NCBI RefSeq assembly: GCF_001045445.1
Contig: NZ_LFNF01000003.1
Location: 558,001 to 622,000 of the forward strand
Source: Chryseobacterium sp. BLS98
GTDB lineage: Bacteria > Bacteroidota > Bacteroidia > Flavobacteriales > Weeksellaceae
Length of the DNA stretch: 64,000 nucleotides
Reading direction: 5' to 3'
Shown: piece after piece, positions 44,882 through 53,407 of the stretch
How positions within the stretch are numbered: position 1 is the stretch's first letter
Layout of the letters: the number at the start of each line of letters is the position of its first letter
Notes under the pieces: generated by a model
The model's input: the letters and a program-made list of their open reading frames with translations, nothing else
Told to the model about the DNA's origin: nothing
Databases searched by the model: none
Program-made: the position numbers and the translations under genes

Positions 44882-45724
44882 TTACCTCAAAATTCCCCTG
44901 ATCCTGTTGGCATTGCTGATCAGTTCTTCAAGATATTCATAGTTTTCCTTTTCGAGTGCAGCCTTGAATTTCCTAAGCTGGGTGATGTGCTCATTCAGGA
45001 CGTCCAGTACATTTTCTTTATTTTGCTTAAAGATAGGAACCCACATTTCAGGGTGAGATTTGGCAAGACGTACGGTACTGGAAAAACCAGAGCTGGCAAG
45101 TTGAAAAATAGTCTCTTCTTCGCGCTCTTTTTCCAGAACAGTATTAGCTAAAGCATAGGATGTAATATGGGAAATATGGGAAATATAAGCTGTATGAATG
45201 TCATGATCCTCTGCATTCATGTAGATCAGGTGCATGTCCAGGCTTTCTGCCACTTTTTCGACCAACTGAAGCGCATCGGCTGCAGATTCTTCCTTATTGC
45301 AGATGACTCCGGCCTTTCCGGTAAAACTCTCGGAAACGGCAGATCCGGGGCCGCTGTTTTCCGTACCCCACATTGGGTGGAAAGCTACAAATCTGGAGCG
45401 CATCGGATGATCTTTTACGGTATTGACAATTCCGGCTTTAGTAGATCCGGCATCCATCACAGTCTGTTGATCGGATATAAGGTCCAGTACTCCGGGCAAT
45501 AGCTTTCTGGCTGCATCCACAGGAACAGCAATAATGATAAAGTCGGCATTTTTAACACCATATTCGAGATCTGTACCGGCATCAATAATATTAAGGCTCA
45601 GCGCTTCACTGATATGCTGCTGATTATTATCGATCCCGTAGATAAAATCTGCAATGCCTTTTTCTCTTAATTTCAAAGCCATTGAGCCTCCGATTAAACC
45701 TGTACCAATAATACTTATTTTCAT
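44882..45724 (-). CDS. tyrA: Prephenate dehydrogenase
   Basis: 280 residues. Oxidatively decarboxylates prephenate to 4-hydroxyphenylpyruvate in tyrosine synthesis. Rossmann motif GTGLIGGSMALKLR (about 7-20), VMDAGSTKAGIV (about 88-99), VAFHPMWGTENSGP (about 113-126, catalytic histidine), HDIHTAYISHISH (about 174-186). No chorismate mutase or ACT domain is fused. A terminator hairpin sits 22 nt upstream of the start codon and follows a leader peptide rich in tyrosine codons, so expression is very probably controlled by transcription attenuation in response to charged tRNA-Tyr. Confidence 0.92.
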   Translation of the reverse strand: MKISIIGTGLIGGSMALKLREKGIADFIYGIDNNQQHISEALSLNIIDAGTDLEYGVKNADFIIIAVPVDAARKLLPGVLDLISDQQTVMDAGSTKAGIVNTVKDHPMRSRFVAFHPMWGTENSGPGSAVSESFTGKAGVICNKEESAADALQLVEKVAESLDMHLIYMNAEDHDIHTAYISHISHITSYALANTVLEKEREEETIFQLASSGFSSTVRLAKSHPEMWVPIFKQNKENVLDVLNEHITQLRKFKAALEKENYEYLEELISNANRIRGILR

Positions 45725-45745
45725 CTTTTTAAATTTTTAAAATAA

Positions 45746-45771
45746 AAAACCCCGTCCTGGGACGAGGTTTT
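45746..45771 (-). terminator. Attenuator terminator in the tyrA leader
   Basis: On the minus strand AAAACCTCGTC-CCAG-GACGGGGTTTT and then T-rich sequence. All pairs form on the minus strand, one of them U-G; on the plus strand the same position would be a C-A mismatch, so the hairpin works in the tyrA direction. CTGGG at the end of the leader peptide (45800-45796) can pair with the CCCAG of this hairpin as part of an antiterminator. Confidence 0.75.
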
Positions 45772-45791
45772 AAGTTATGTTCATAAGAATC

Positions 45792-45848
45792 CTAGCCCAG
45801 TTCTGAGTTAAAAATTCTATAATAATATGTTCCGTTATTGAAATTCAC
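45792..45848 (-). CDS. tyrA leader peptide with three consecutive tyrosine codons
   Basis: From GTG at 45848 the frame reads MNFNNGTYYYRIFNSELG then TAG, with TAT TAT TAT at codons 8-10 and Phe codons at 3 and 13. The same frame is open up to an ATG at 45905 (37 residues), so a longer form made from a readthrough transcript is possible. The GTG is close to the start site expected from a promoter-like TACCTTCG (45860-45853), giving an almost leaderless message. Ribosome stalling at the Tyr codons for lack of charged tRNA-Tyr would prevent the terminator downstream from forming. The start codon is the weak point of the call. Confidence 0.65.
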   Translation of the reverse strand: MNFNNGTYYYRIFNSELG

Positions 45849-45921
45849 AGAGCGAAGGTATAAAATATTTTTTAAACTCGGAATATTTTTGATTTTAATT
45901 CTCATTTTGATTCCGGTTTCA

Positions 45922-46404
45922 TTAATCGGCACTGTGGATGATTATTCTTTTTACATCCTTATCAAGCTGTTCCAGGCTTAAAGTTGTTACGCCACCTTCA
46001 AACTGAAATTCAATGTCTGTCTTTTTGGGAGTAATGGTGTAGCTTATAGAGATAAGCCCATCCTTATTTATTTCTTTGGTAATGCTTTCTTCCGGCAGAT
46101 CGGTCAACAGAAGTTCTGCCTTTTCAATTTCCTTGTCTTTGATTGTTCTTTTATAAACCTGCTCAATACTGATATTTTTAAAGACACATTCCTGTTGGGT
46201 CTCGTATTCAATCTGTTTTTCTGTACATTCTTTCAGGACAGGAATTTCTTTGGTTTGAGAAGCATAGGCATTTTCTGTAGCTGCTGCCTTAGAAGGAATA
46301 CTGTCTTTTTGAACAGCTACGGCTGCATTCACTGTTTTTTCTGACTCATTTTTACAGGCCGTAAAAATTAAAAGACTGAGGCAGGCGAAACTTATTTTTT
46401 TCAT
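45922..46404 (-). CDS. Unknown lipoprotein
   Basis: 160 residues. The signal peptide ends in a lipobox (LLIFTAC, cysteine about residue 16), so it is probably a lipid-anchored envelope protein. A Ala/Ser/Lys-rich linker follows to about 50. The body has CTEKQIEYETQQECVFKNIS (about 59-78) with two cysteines that could form a disulfide, and ends EFQFEGGVTTLSLEQLDKDV. No family recognised. It is upstream of the tyrA leader on the same strand, with 16 nt to the longest form of the leader frame. No promoter of its own is evident. Confidence 0.65.
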   Translation of the reverse strand: MKKISFACLSLLIFTACKNESEKTVNAAVAVQKDSIPSKAAATENAYASQTKEIPVLKECTEKQIEYETQQECVFKNISIEQVYKRTIKDKEIEKAELLLTDLPEESITKEINKDGLISISYTITPKKTDIEFQFEGGVTTLSLEQLDKDVKRIIIHSAD

Positions 46405-46615
46405 TAATGGAATTTTAAATTTACTTTTTAGAGTGGTTCAAAAATAATGAATATTCTTATTTGAAACTGTCCCAATCTACGATTTTAAATGTTTGTCTTT
46501 ATAGGTATTGAATATCAGTTGTTTTTTGTTAGGGATTCCTTTTTAATCCGTAAAATACAATTCAATTTTAACCGGCTTTTCCTGTTAGAAGGGTAGTGTA
46601 ATAGCCGTCTTTTTG

Positions 46616-46623
46616 TACTTTTG
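46616..46623 (+). promoter_or_regulatory. -7 promoter box (TACTTTTG) for the 245-residue secreted protein
   Basis: Exact TAnnTTTG match, 71 nt before the ATG at 46695. The surrounding gap 46405-46694 shows nothing else I can support. Confidence 0.5.
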
Positions 46624-46694
46624 TATGACAAGGCCTTTTTGTGAAAAAATGATTTCACTGAACCCTCTCCATTTTATCATTAAAATCTAATAAT

Positions 46695-47432
46695 ATGAAC
46701 TATCTGAAAAAAATAACATTCATAATATGCTTTGCCACAGGCATCTGTCAAGCTCAGCAAAAGATTACTGATGCGAGTTATAGTTTGAGCGGTCTTATTG
46801 ACCAAAAAATCCCTGTTGAACTGACCGTCAGCGTTTCAAAGAACGTTGTTTTAGGGAACATCAGATATGTAAAGACCAAAGAAAAGAAACCCATTAAAAT
46901 AATAGGGACGCTGGATTCTGGAACTCATTATCACCTGGAGGAATTTGAAAAAGATGGGAATATCAGCGGAATTATTGACGCGGTCTTAAAAAATGGAAAA
47001 TTAGAGGGAACCTGGTCTTCCACAAAGTCTGATGCAGTTTATCCCATGGCACTGGATGTCCAAACTAAAATAAATCCGAAGCCGGAAATATTTTCACCTG
47101 TTCTATCTGATCATTTTGAAGGAACGTATACCTATCAATATGGAGAAGATGGGTATCAGGGAAGTATTACTATTAAAAAAATAAAGGGTCAGATATATTC
47201 TTATGACATTGGTTCTGTGACCAGTGCTCCGGGGAGAAATATTGCAGATGCATCAGGAGAGGTGATGATTAAAAATAATCAGTTTACTATTGAAATCAAT
47301 AAATCATGTTCATTCCTCGCGACCTTTTATAATGGATTTATATCAATAACACCAGTTCCGTCTGGGCAGTCGCGTGACTGTGAATTTGGACTGAATGCAA
47401 CATTAGAAGGAACTTTTCTTAAAGTGAAATAG
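46695..47432 (+). CDS. Unknown secreted protein
   Basis: 245 residues. Signal peptide about 1-20 (CFATGICQAQQ). The remainder is beta-rich with two related-looking halves: VVLGNIRYVKTKEKKPIKII (about 51-70) with LKNGKLEGTWSSTKSDAVYP (about 98-117), and FEGTYTYQYGEDGYQGSITI (about 143-162) with LNATLEGTFLKVK at the end. The pattern of G-W/T-F strands is like small periplasmic lipocalin-type barrels. No family is recognised and no neighbour gives a clue. Confidence 0.6.
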   Translation: MNYLKKITFIICFATGICQAQQKITDASYSLSGLIDQKIPVELTVSVSKNVVLGNIRYVKTKEKKPIKIIGTLDSGTHYHLEEFEKDGNISGIIDAVLKNGKLEGTWSSTKSDAVYPMALDVQTKINPKPEIFSPVLSDHFEGTYTYQYGEDGYQGSITIKKIKGQIYSYDIGSVTSAPGRNIADASGEVMIKNNQFTIEINKSCSFLATFYNGFISITPVPSGQSRDCEFGLNATLEGTFLKVK

Positions 47433-47680
47433 ATTCGTGAACTAACGCAAAACAAACTTATTGAATCACTTCTGAAAAATAAAAGCCAATGGGCTGTCCT
47501 CAAAAGTTAGATATTGTTTAGTCTTTATTAGAATACGAGTGTGATCTTTGCGAGAATGGAGGCTTACTGATTCTGTCTCTCTAAAGATAGTAACTCCAGT
47601 TTTTAAGTTATGTGAAGTGTGTTATCATGAAGGCTAGCTAGGTTTATTACAGAACAGAATTAATATTACAGCAAAATACA

Positions 47681-48352
47681 ATGATCATGAAGAATTGTTT
47701 TTATCCTTTACTGGTAGTAATTGCTGCCATACATTGGAGCAATATGGAAACCTTCATACCCGAAATTGGAAAGCGGAAGCTTCCTTCTTCGTTACAGGTC
47801 ATACCATCTGATACGATAAAGATCAAAGAATCTTTCAGGGAAAATGATATTGTCGTCAACGAATATTTAACAGACAGGCTGAAACCAATCCGTGCCAATT
47901 TTAAAAGGATCAATTCTATTACAAAATGGAGTCCTATTACAAAGAAGGGCATAGAAGGAGAATCCACAGAAGGCGGAGAAGCTATATTTTATGAGCAGAA
48001 GGGGCGTTTGGAAAAGATAACGGCAAGACTTTACGGTGAAATGGGGCAGGTACTTACCGAGTATTATCTTCTTAATGGAAATCTATCATTTGTTTTTGAG
48101 AAAATATATACCTACAACCGGCCGCTGTTTTATGATGTAAAGGCCATGAAAAAAAATAATGATACGGAAGCTTTTGATTTTAAAAAATCAGAGATTGAGG
48201 AAAGCAGAAATTATTTTGAAAAACAAAACCTGGTTCATGTAACCAATAGTCTGGATTGTGGTGCGCCTTTCAGCAGTGATTATATTGCAGGAGAGCAGAA
48301 AAGAATTTACGAGGCATTTCAAAAACTTCTACAACTCAGAAAGGAAAAATAA
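47681..48352 (+). CDS. Unknown exported protein
   Basis: 223 residues. A hydrophobic N-terminus (about 5-20, FYPLLVVIAAIHWSN) is probably a signal peptide or anchor. The body has RANFKRINSITKWSPITKKG (about 71-90), GGEAIFYEQKGRLEKITARL (about 97-116) and GEMGQVLTEYYLLNGNLSFV (about 118-137), a pattern reminiscent of small beta-sheet lipoproteins. No family recognised. The 248-bp gap before it holds no gene. It converges on the antiporter gene, with octamer arrays filling the space between their stop codons. Confidence 0.55.
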   Translation: MIMKNCFYPLLVVIAAIHWSNMETFIPEIGKRKLPSSLQVIPSDTIKIKESFRENDIVVNEYLTDRLKPIRANFKRINSITKWSPITKKGIEGESTEGGEAIFYEQKGRLEKITARLYGEMGQVLTEYYLLNGNLSFVFEKIYTYNRPLFYDVKAMKKNNDTEAFDFKKSEIEESRNYFEKQNLVHVTNSLDCGAPFSSDYIAGEQKRIYEAFQKLLQLRKEK

Positions 48353-48399
48353 TGTAACAATATAACAATGTACCAGTTTATCAGTCATTTAATCAAGCC
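48352..48399. repeat. Octamer array after the stop codon of the 223-residue gene
   Basis: Six 8-mers in register: ATGTAACA, ATATAACA, ATGTACCA, GTTTATCA, GTCATTTA, ATCAAGCC. It starts at the last base of the stop codon. Confidence 0.6.
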
Positions 48400-48436
48400 G
48401 TATACTACAAATATCTATTATAATACCCTGGGATTA

Positions 48437-48476
48437 TTCTATTGTTACATTGTTATACTGCTACATTGTTACATTA
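48437..48476. repeat. Inverted octamer array before the antiporter stop codon
   Basis: TTCTATTG, TTACATTG, TTATACTG, CTACATTG, TTACATTA. Read on the minus strand the consensus is again ATGTAACA, so each convergent gene is followed by the same type of array in its own sense direction. AATGTAACAAT (48351) and ATTGTTACATT (48465) can pair. Confidence 0.6.
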
Positions 48477-48479
48477 ATT

Positions 48480-50762
48480 TTATGGGTTTGAGATAATCAG
48501 TGTAGAAGGAATATCAGACAGCCAGAGACTCTTAGTATCGATCAGGTTTTTCCAGCTTTTGCTGCTTACCAGCATCAGATCCTGTGAGTTCAGGAATTCT
48601 TTCTCAATCTTTTTCTCGTTATATAAAGTGATGTGATTCGGGGCTACCTGTTCAATGCTTCTGATCAGTTCTTTTACCTCGATATTATTGCGGATCTGTC
48701 CGGCTGCATCCAAAATGACAATCTGGGAATTGTTATTATTGATCAGTCTTTTCGCATATTCAAGAAGGTAAAAATCACTGAGGTTAAAAATAGGGACAAA
48801 TACCCGGTCCGCCGATTTGAAATCTTTTTCCACCAGAACTCCTACCGGAATATGGGTTTTATCAAGGATTTGAAGGGTGAAGTCGTCAAAAGGGGAGTTG
48901 TTGAAAATATTTCCTTTTCCTTTTACTGTGTTTAGAAGCTTTTCAGGATTGATAATTTTAGTGGTGAATCCCAGCAACCTTCCCAGTAAGCTTCCTTCGT
49001 ACATTGACTTCCCAAGCATGATTAAAAGGAGATCATAATTTCCTTTGTTTGAAATACCTGCAAGGTCGTTTTGAATATCTGTGGAAGCTTTGAAGAGGGT
49101 TGTAACTTCCAGTTTCAGGTCGTGTGATGTTTCAATAACGTTTTTAAACTGGGCATCTTCATATTCATTGATATCATAAGCATGCATTTCATCTACCGGA
49201 GCAATATTCATGGCAGTAATGCTTTTATTGCCGTTCATTTTATTGGTGAAATCATGGGCAAGCTTCAGCAGTGTACTTCCGGATTCAGGTTTATCAAAAG
49301 AGAGCAGGACACGGTATTTTGAGTCATTATTGTCGTGGATATCTTCATCGGAGCTTTTTTTAGATTTAAAAATAAAATTAATAAAGTCCAAAGCAGGTCC
49401 TGTCATAAAAGTGGTAAATAAAGCCATAATCACCAGCATTGCAAAGATCTCCGGGCTTAAAACCCCAAGGTCATACCCGATATTCAGGACAATAAGTTCC
49501 ATGAGTCCGCGTGTATTCATAAGAGCGCCAATCGTTAAACTTTCCTTCCAGTTAATGCCGACGAACCGTGCTGTGAGAGCACTTCCAATAAACTTTCCTG
49601 TAACAGCCGTTAAGATGATGAATCCTGCTGTCATCCATAAATGGCTGTCATTCAATAGTCCGATCTGGGTACGGAGACCCGTAAATACAAAGAATAACGG
49701 AAGAAGAAGTACCAGGGCCACATCTTCTACCTTATCGATGAAAAGCGTGCGGAATTTGGCATTTTCCGGCATGATAGCACCTGCCATAAATGCTCCGAAT
49801 AAAGCATGAATACCAATAACTTCAGTAGCATACGCAGAAAGGATAAGAGTCAGGAAGAAAATAGCGACCATTGGTTTACTGATGGTATTTTTTCCCGCCT
49901 GTAAATCTCCGATCCTTTTCAGAAACGGCCTTACGATTTTGATCATAAAAAATACATAGGCAATCGCCATAATGATCACATAGATGGAACTGGTGAAAGA
50001 TCCGGCCTTTACAATGGCAATCACTGCCGCAAGGATACACCATGCCGTAATATCATCTGCTGCTGCACATGTAATAACAATAGTTCCGAGTTTGGTTTTC
50101 TGAAGATTTCTCTCCTGAACAATTCTGGCGAGTACCGGGAATGCCGTAATACTCATTGAAATGGCAATAAACAGGGCAAATGATGTAAACTGAATACCTT
50201 CCGGTGCAAATTCCTGATATACAAAATAAGAAAGCCCTATACCCAATGCAAAAGGAATGATGATACTGGCATGGCTGATGACTACCGCATCATGTGCTTT
50301 TTTTCTTAAGACACTGAGATCCAGCTCCATTCCTACAATATACATAAACAAGATAAGGCCTATCTGACTCAAAAACTGTAAGTTACCCAAAGATTCTTTC
50401 GGAAAAAGAAAAGCAGAGAACTCAGGAAAGTACATCCCGAGTAGGGACGGGCCTAAGACAATCCCTGCGATCATTTCACCAATTACCGTAGGCTGCTTAA
50501 TTTTCATACAGATCCATCCAAAAAGTCTTGCAACAAGAATAATGGTGACAATCTGTGCCAGAAGAAGGGCCAGCGGATGATGAAGATTCGCTTTAAAAGA
50601 TTCCTGGAAGTTTTCCCATGTAGAACCTGTGCTGGTGTTTGCAACTATATTTTCCTTGATCTCCAGCGTCTGTCCCTCCATGATGAAGAAGTACATCAGG
50701 CAGGAAAAAAAGGCGATGGTTGCTATGTAAAAAATTAAATTTCTGTATTTTCCCCAATTCAT
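48480..50762 (-). CDS. Cation:proton antiporter (CPA2/Kef type) with C-terminal USP-like region
   Basis: 760 residues. An N-terminal membrane helix (about 8-27) and a linker, then the CPA2 exchanger domain (about 60-460): KQPTVIGEMIAGIVLGPSLL, LFMYIVGMELDLSVL, TCAAADDITAWCILAAVIA with the ion-binding aspartates, and ALMNTRGLMELIVLNIGYD. The C-terminal 280 residues (YRVLLSFDKPESGSTLLKLA) look like two universal-stress-protein-type folds in place of the TrkA-N domain of classical KefB/C. It probably exchanges Na+ or K+ for protons in pH or ion balance. It stands alone. Confidence 0.9.
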   Translation of the reverse strand: MNWGKYRNLIFYIATIAFFSCLMYFFIMEGQTLEIKENIVANTSTGSTWENFQESFKANLHHPLALLLAQIVTIILVARLFGWICMKIKQPTVIGEMIAGIVLGPSLLGMYFPEFSAFLFPKESLGNLQFLSQIGLILFMYIVGMELDLSVLRKKAHDAVVISHASIIIPFALGIGLSYFVYQEFAPEGIQFTSFALFIAISMSITAFPVLARIVQERNLQKTKLGTIVITCAAADDITAWCILAAVIAIVKAGSFTSSIYVIIMAIAYVFFMIKIVRPFLKRIGDLQAGKNTISKPMVAIFFLTLILSAYATEVIGIHALFGAFMAGAIMPENAKFRTLFIDKVEDVALVLLLPLFFVFTGLRTQIGLLNDSHLWMTAGFIILTAVTGKFIGSALTARFVGINWKESLTIGALMNTRGLMELIVLNIGYDLGVLSPEIFAMLVIMALFTTFMTGPALDFINFIFKSKKSSDEDIHDNNDSKYRVLLSFDKPESGSTLLKLAHDFTNKMNGNKSITAMNIAPVDEMHAYDINEYEDAQFKNVIETSHDLKLEVTTLFKASTDIQNDLAGISNKGNYDLLLIMLGKSMYEGSLLGRLLGFTTKIINPEKLLNTVKGKGNIFNNSPFDDFTLQILDKTHIPVGVLVEKDFKSADRVFVPIFNLSDFYLLEYAKRLINNNNSQIVILDAAGQIRNNIEVKELIRSIEQVAPNHITLYNEKKIEKEFLNSQDLMLVSSKSWKNLIDTKSLWLSDIPSTLIISNP

Positions 50763-51027
50763 GATCCTAATATTTTAATGCAAAGTTGATAAGAATATAT
50801 TGATGTTAAATACTATTCTTTTTAAAATGTAATAAATGTTCTAAAAAATGTAATAAAAATGATATTAGGTTGGAAGTTATTGTGGTCGTTTTTTTAATTT
50901 CTATTTTAAAATTTGATTCTTTACTCGTATAAAGCAGCTCTGGAAATTAATAAAACAGTGTTTAGTTATATTTCAAACCTCAATAACTTCCCTCTTCGGA
51001 TTTCCATCTTCCTGATTCCAATAAAGT

Positions 51028-51417
51028 CTATCTGAAAGAATACCCTAATCCTATTCCTACTTTCCAGGTTCCGTTTTCTGTAGCAGTTTTTGTGTTGTAA
51101 TAGACTGGTATCTGAAGTGCGATTTTTTTATAAACTGCAGTAAGCCCGGCTCCAAGGTTTGGAGTAACAGGACTGTTTTTGGTGCCTGAAGAACGATCCT
51201 CTTTGATCCTGAGAGAAGGAAGCATCCCGGCGATTAGTTTAAGACCTTTATGGGTAAAGCTTATATTTGGGCCAGTAAAATTGATAAAAGCTCCATGATC
51301 CACATATCCGACCGCTACAATTCCATCGAAAAAGGAAGCCTTAACCTTAAAACCTGTTTCCTGTGACAAGCAAAGTCCGGATATGAGAATTCCTGCTGCA
51401 TACATAACGTTTTTCAT
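51028..51417 (-). CDS. Unknown small secreted beta-barrel-like protein
   Basis: 129 residues. Signal peptide about 1-19 (ISGLCLSQ). The rest alternates polar and apolar residues as in beta strands: FKVKASFFDGIVAVGYVDHG (about 23-42), GLKLIAGMLPSLRIKED, LGAGLTAVYKKIALQIPVYY (about 89-108), and a final strand VGIGLGYSFR ending in an aromatic-basic pair typical of outer-membrane barrels. No family recognised. It is isolated between the antiporter and the LytTR regulator. Confidence 0.6.
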   Translation of the reverse strand: MKNVMYAAGILISGLCLSQETGFKVKASFFDGIVAVGYVDHGAFINFTGPNISFTHKGLKLIAGMLPSLRIKEDRSSGTKNSPVTPNLGAGLTAVYKKIALQIPVYYNTKTATENGTWKVGIGLGYSFR

Positions 51418-51526
51418 TATAAAATCATTTAATCAGCAACAAAAATACGTTGTAAAGGCAATGTAAAAGGGTAGGATGTAATGAAACCGCCACATTTTGC
51501 AGTAAAACCGCAAAGGTCTGAAAGAT

Positions 51527-52237
51527 CTACTTTCCGAATAGTTCCATTAATGAATGCTTGTAAGCCTCTCCGATCTGAAGCTTAAGGAAATTATCTCCTT
51601 CCGACTGAATTGTCGTGATAATTTCGTTGGTGGAAAATACTTTGATGGAAGAAAGAGCAATAATCTCCTTTTTATTCACCTGTGCGAAATCTTTAGCAGG
51701 AAGCATTTCAAGAAGATTTTTAAAAGTAAGGTTTTTCAGGACGATCGTGGTACCGTCGTTCAGGATAATATCTTTGTCGCGGCTGTCGATCTCTGAGGTT
51801 TTTATATATGCGATCTGTTCTGTAAAGATCACGGTTCGGCCAATATTGGTATTCCATTCAATGAGGTCCTTTTTATGAGGAACATCTACCAGTTCTTTTG
51901 CTTTTTCAAAGGCCTGGATAAGCCTTTCTTTTTTGATAGGTTTTCTCACATAATCCACCACATTCAGGTCAAAAGCTTCTGCTGCATATTCTTTGTAAGC
52001 GGTAGTGAAAATAATTTTTTTGGAACCGGAAATAAGTTCTGCAACCTGAAGTCCTGTCATTCCCGGCATTTCAATATCCAGAATACAAAGATTACAGTCG
52101 ATATTGTCTATCTCATTCAGAAAAATTTTAGGATCATTAAATACTTTTACCACTTCTACATTTTCGATTTGCTCACATAGAAGTTTTAAATAACTGATAG
52201 CCAGTAATTCATCATCAAGAATAACGCATTTTATCAT
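51527..52237 (-). CDS. LytTR-family response regulator
   Basis: 236 residues. Receiver domain about 1-115: acidic pocket VILDDE (about 5-10), phospho-acceptor Asp in NLCILDIEMPGMTG (about 49-62), conserved Lys in YVRKPIKKERL. The LytTR DNA-binding domain is at about 135-235 (FTEQIAYIKTSEIDSRDKDI, DGTTIVLKNLTFKNLLEMLP, FAQVNKKEIIALSSI). It overlaps the end of the histidine kinase gene by 23 nt, so the pair is translationally coupled. The target genes are unknown. Confidence 0.92.
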   Translation of the reverse strand: MIKCVILDDELLAISYLKLLCEQIENVEVVKVFNDPKIFLNEIDNIDCNLCILDIEMPGMTGLQVAELISGSKKIIFTTAYKEYAAEAFDLNVVDYVRKPIKKERLIQAFEKAKELVDVPHKKDLIEWNTNIGRTVIFTEQIAYIKTSEIDSRDKDIILNDGTTIVLKNLTFKNLLEMLPAKDFAQVNKKEIIALSSIKVFSTNEIITTIQSEGDNFLKLQIGEAYKHSLMELFGK

Positions 52238-52985
52238 AGAAATCTCCTAAATTGATTTTTAATTCTGCTGTGAATATACCGTTTTTCGAACTTTTTTCGA
52301 GGTGATAATGGTTGTTGTAGATCATTTTAAGTCTCTGGTCCAGAGACTGGCTTCCGAAGCCGCTGTTTTCTTTTGCAAGACTGTTTTTTAATGAAGCCTT
52401 GTTGCTCACCTTCATCACAAAAATTCTGTTTTCAAGTTCCATATGAATGGAGATAAAAGAATCCTGGGCCAGAAAATCGGTATGCTTAAAAGCATTTTCA
52501 ATAAGATCAACGGATATCAGCGGGGCAAAAACTTTTTCTTCATAAAGGGTATCGGATTTATCAATCCTTGATTTAATCCTGAAATCAAAAAGTGGATTGA
52601 CCTTTATTTTATTGATTTCAATAAGACTTAAAGCAAAATCCAGTTCCTCCTTGGGACTCACAAATTTATTATTGCTTTCGTACAGGATATAATCGAGGAC
52701 ATTGGCGAGCTTATCCAGGGACATATACGTCTGGTAGGCATGCGACTGTACAGAATTCAGGATGTTTTTAAACAGGTGCGGATTCAGTTTTGTACCGATA
52801 TGCTCCAGCTGAACCTCATTCAGTTTCTGTTCGATGAGTTTGTTGGTCTCGGTGAGGCGGGTATTTCTCCGTTTGATCCTGTTGTTTTGACTGAGCAGGT
52901 AAATACTGACGGTAAGCAGAAAGAAAATAGCAAAAACTCCAATGAATATCAGATAATCGTGGATCATGTAGTAATTGCCTTCCAT
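52215..52985 (-). CDS. LytS-type sensor histidine kinase
   Basis: 256 residues. One membrane helix (about 12-34), a short coiled coil (NRIKRRNTRLTETNKLIEQK), the phospho-accepting histidine in LNPHLFKNILNSVQSH (about 63-78), then a C-terminal ATPase with the N box SVDLIENAFKHTD (about 168-180) and a glycine box in NSGFGSQSLDQRL. There is no periplasmic sensor domain of note, so it may sense the membrane or partner proteins. Forms a two-component system with the overlapping LytTR regulator. Confidence 0.9.
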   Translation of the reverse strand: MEGNYYMIHDYLIFIGVFAIFFLLTVSIYLLSQNNRIKRRNTRLTETNKLIEQKLNEVQLEHIGTKLNPHLFKNILNSVQSHAYQTYMSLDKLANVLDYILYESNNKFVSPKEELDFALSLIEINKIKVNPLFDFRIKSRIDKSDTLYEEKVFAPLISVDLIENAFKHTDFLAQDSFISIHMELENRIFVMKVSNKASLKNSLAKENSGFGSQSLDQRLKMIYNNHYHLEKSSKNGIFTAELKINLGDFYDKMRYS

Positions 52986-53035
52986 AAAAATAGCTTTAAT
53001 GATCTTTATACAAATTTAGTAAAAGATCTTCAGGA

Positions 53036-53407
53036 TCATTTGAGTTTTTTCAGACTGTTTATATTAACCGTTTCCTCGCACTTTTCAAAGGTAATCTCAT
53101 AAGAAGGGTTCTTCTCAGGATAGGTCAAAACATAATCAGGACAAGGTTTTTTCTGTGCGTGACTTCTGTCGAAATCTACTTTTCCTTTGGTGATGATACT
53201 GTCTTTTATAAATTTTTCATCAATTTTATAAGTACTCATCCCGTTTTTAACGTCTTCGGAATACTTGAATTCTTTGGACAGCGTTTCTGCAATTACACGG
53301 CTGTTGGGAAGATACCCACTGCAGCTCGCCCCTTTTTTGTTTAGAATAAAAAATACAAGAATCAGCCCCGGAATAAGGCCTATTAAATAGAATTTAAGTT
53401 TTTTCAT
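53036..53407 (-). CDS. Small membrane-anchored protein after ald (possibly DUF4258)
   Basis: 123 residues. N-terminal hydrophobic segment (about 6-22, YLIGLIPGLILVFFILN), then a soluble part with three cysteines (GASCSGYLPN, KPCPDYVL, FEKCEETV). FIKDSIITKGKVDFDRSHAQ (about 67-86) could fit a DUF4258-like pattern, but I am not sure. Its ATG shares one base with the ald stop codon (TAATG), which implies coupled translation. The link to alanine metabolism is contextual only. Confidence 0.6.
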   Translation of the reverse strand: MKKLKFYLIGLIPGLILVFFILNKKGASCSGYLPNSRVIAETLSKEFKYSEDVKNGMSTYKIDEKFIKDSIITKGKVDFDRSHAQKKPCPDYVLTYPEKNPSYEITFEKCEETVNINSLKKLK

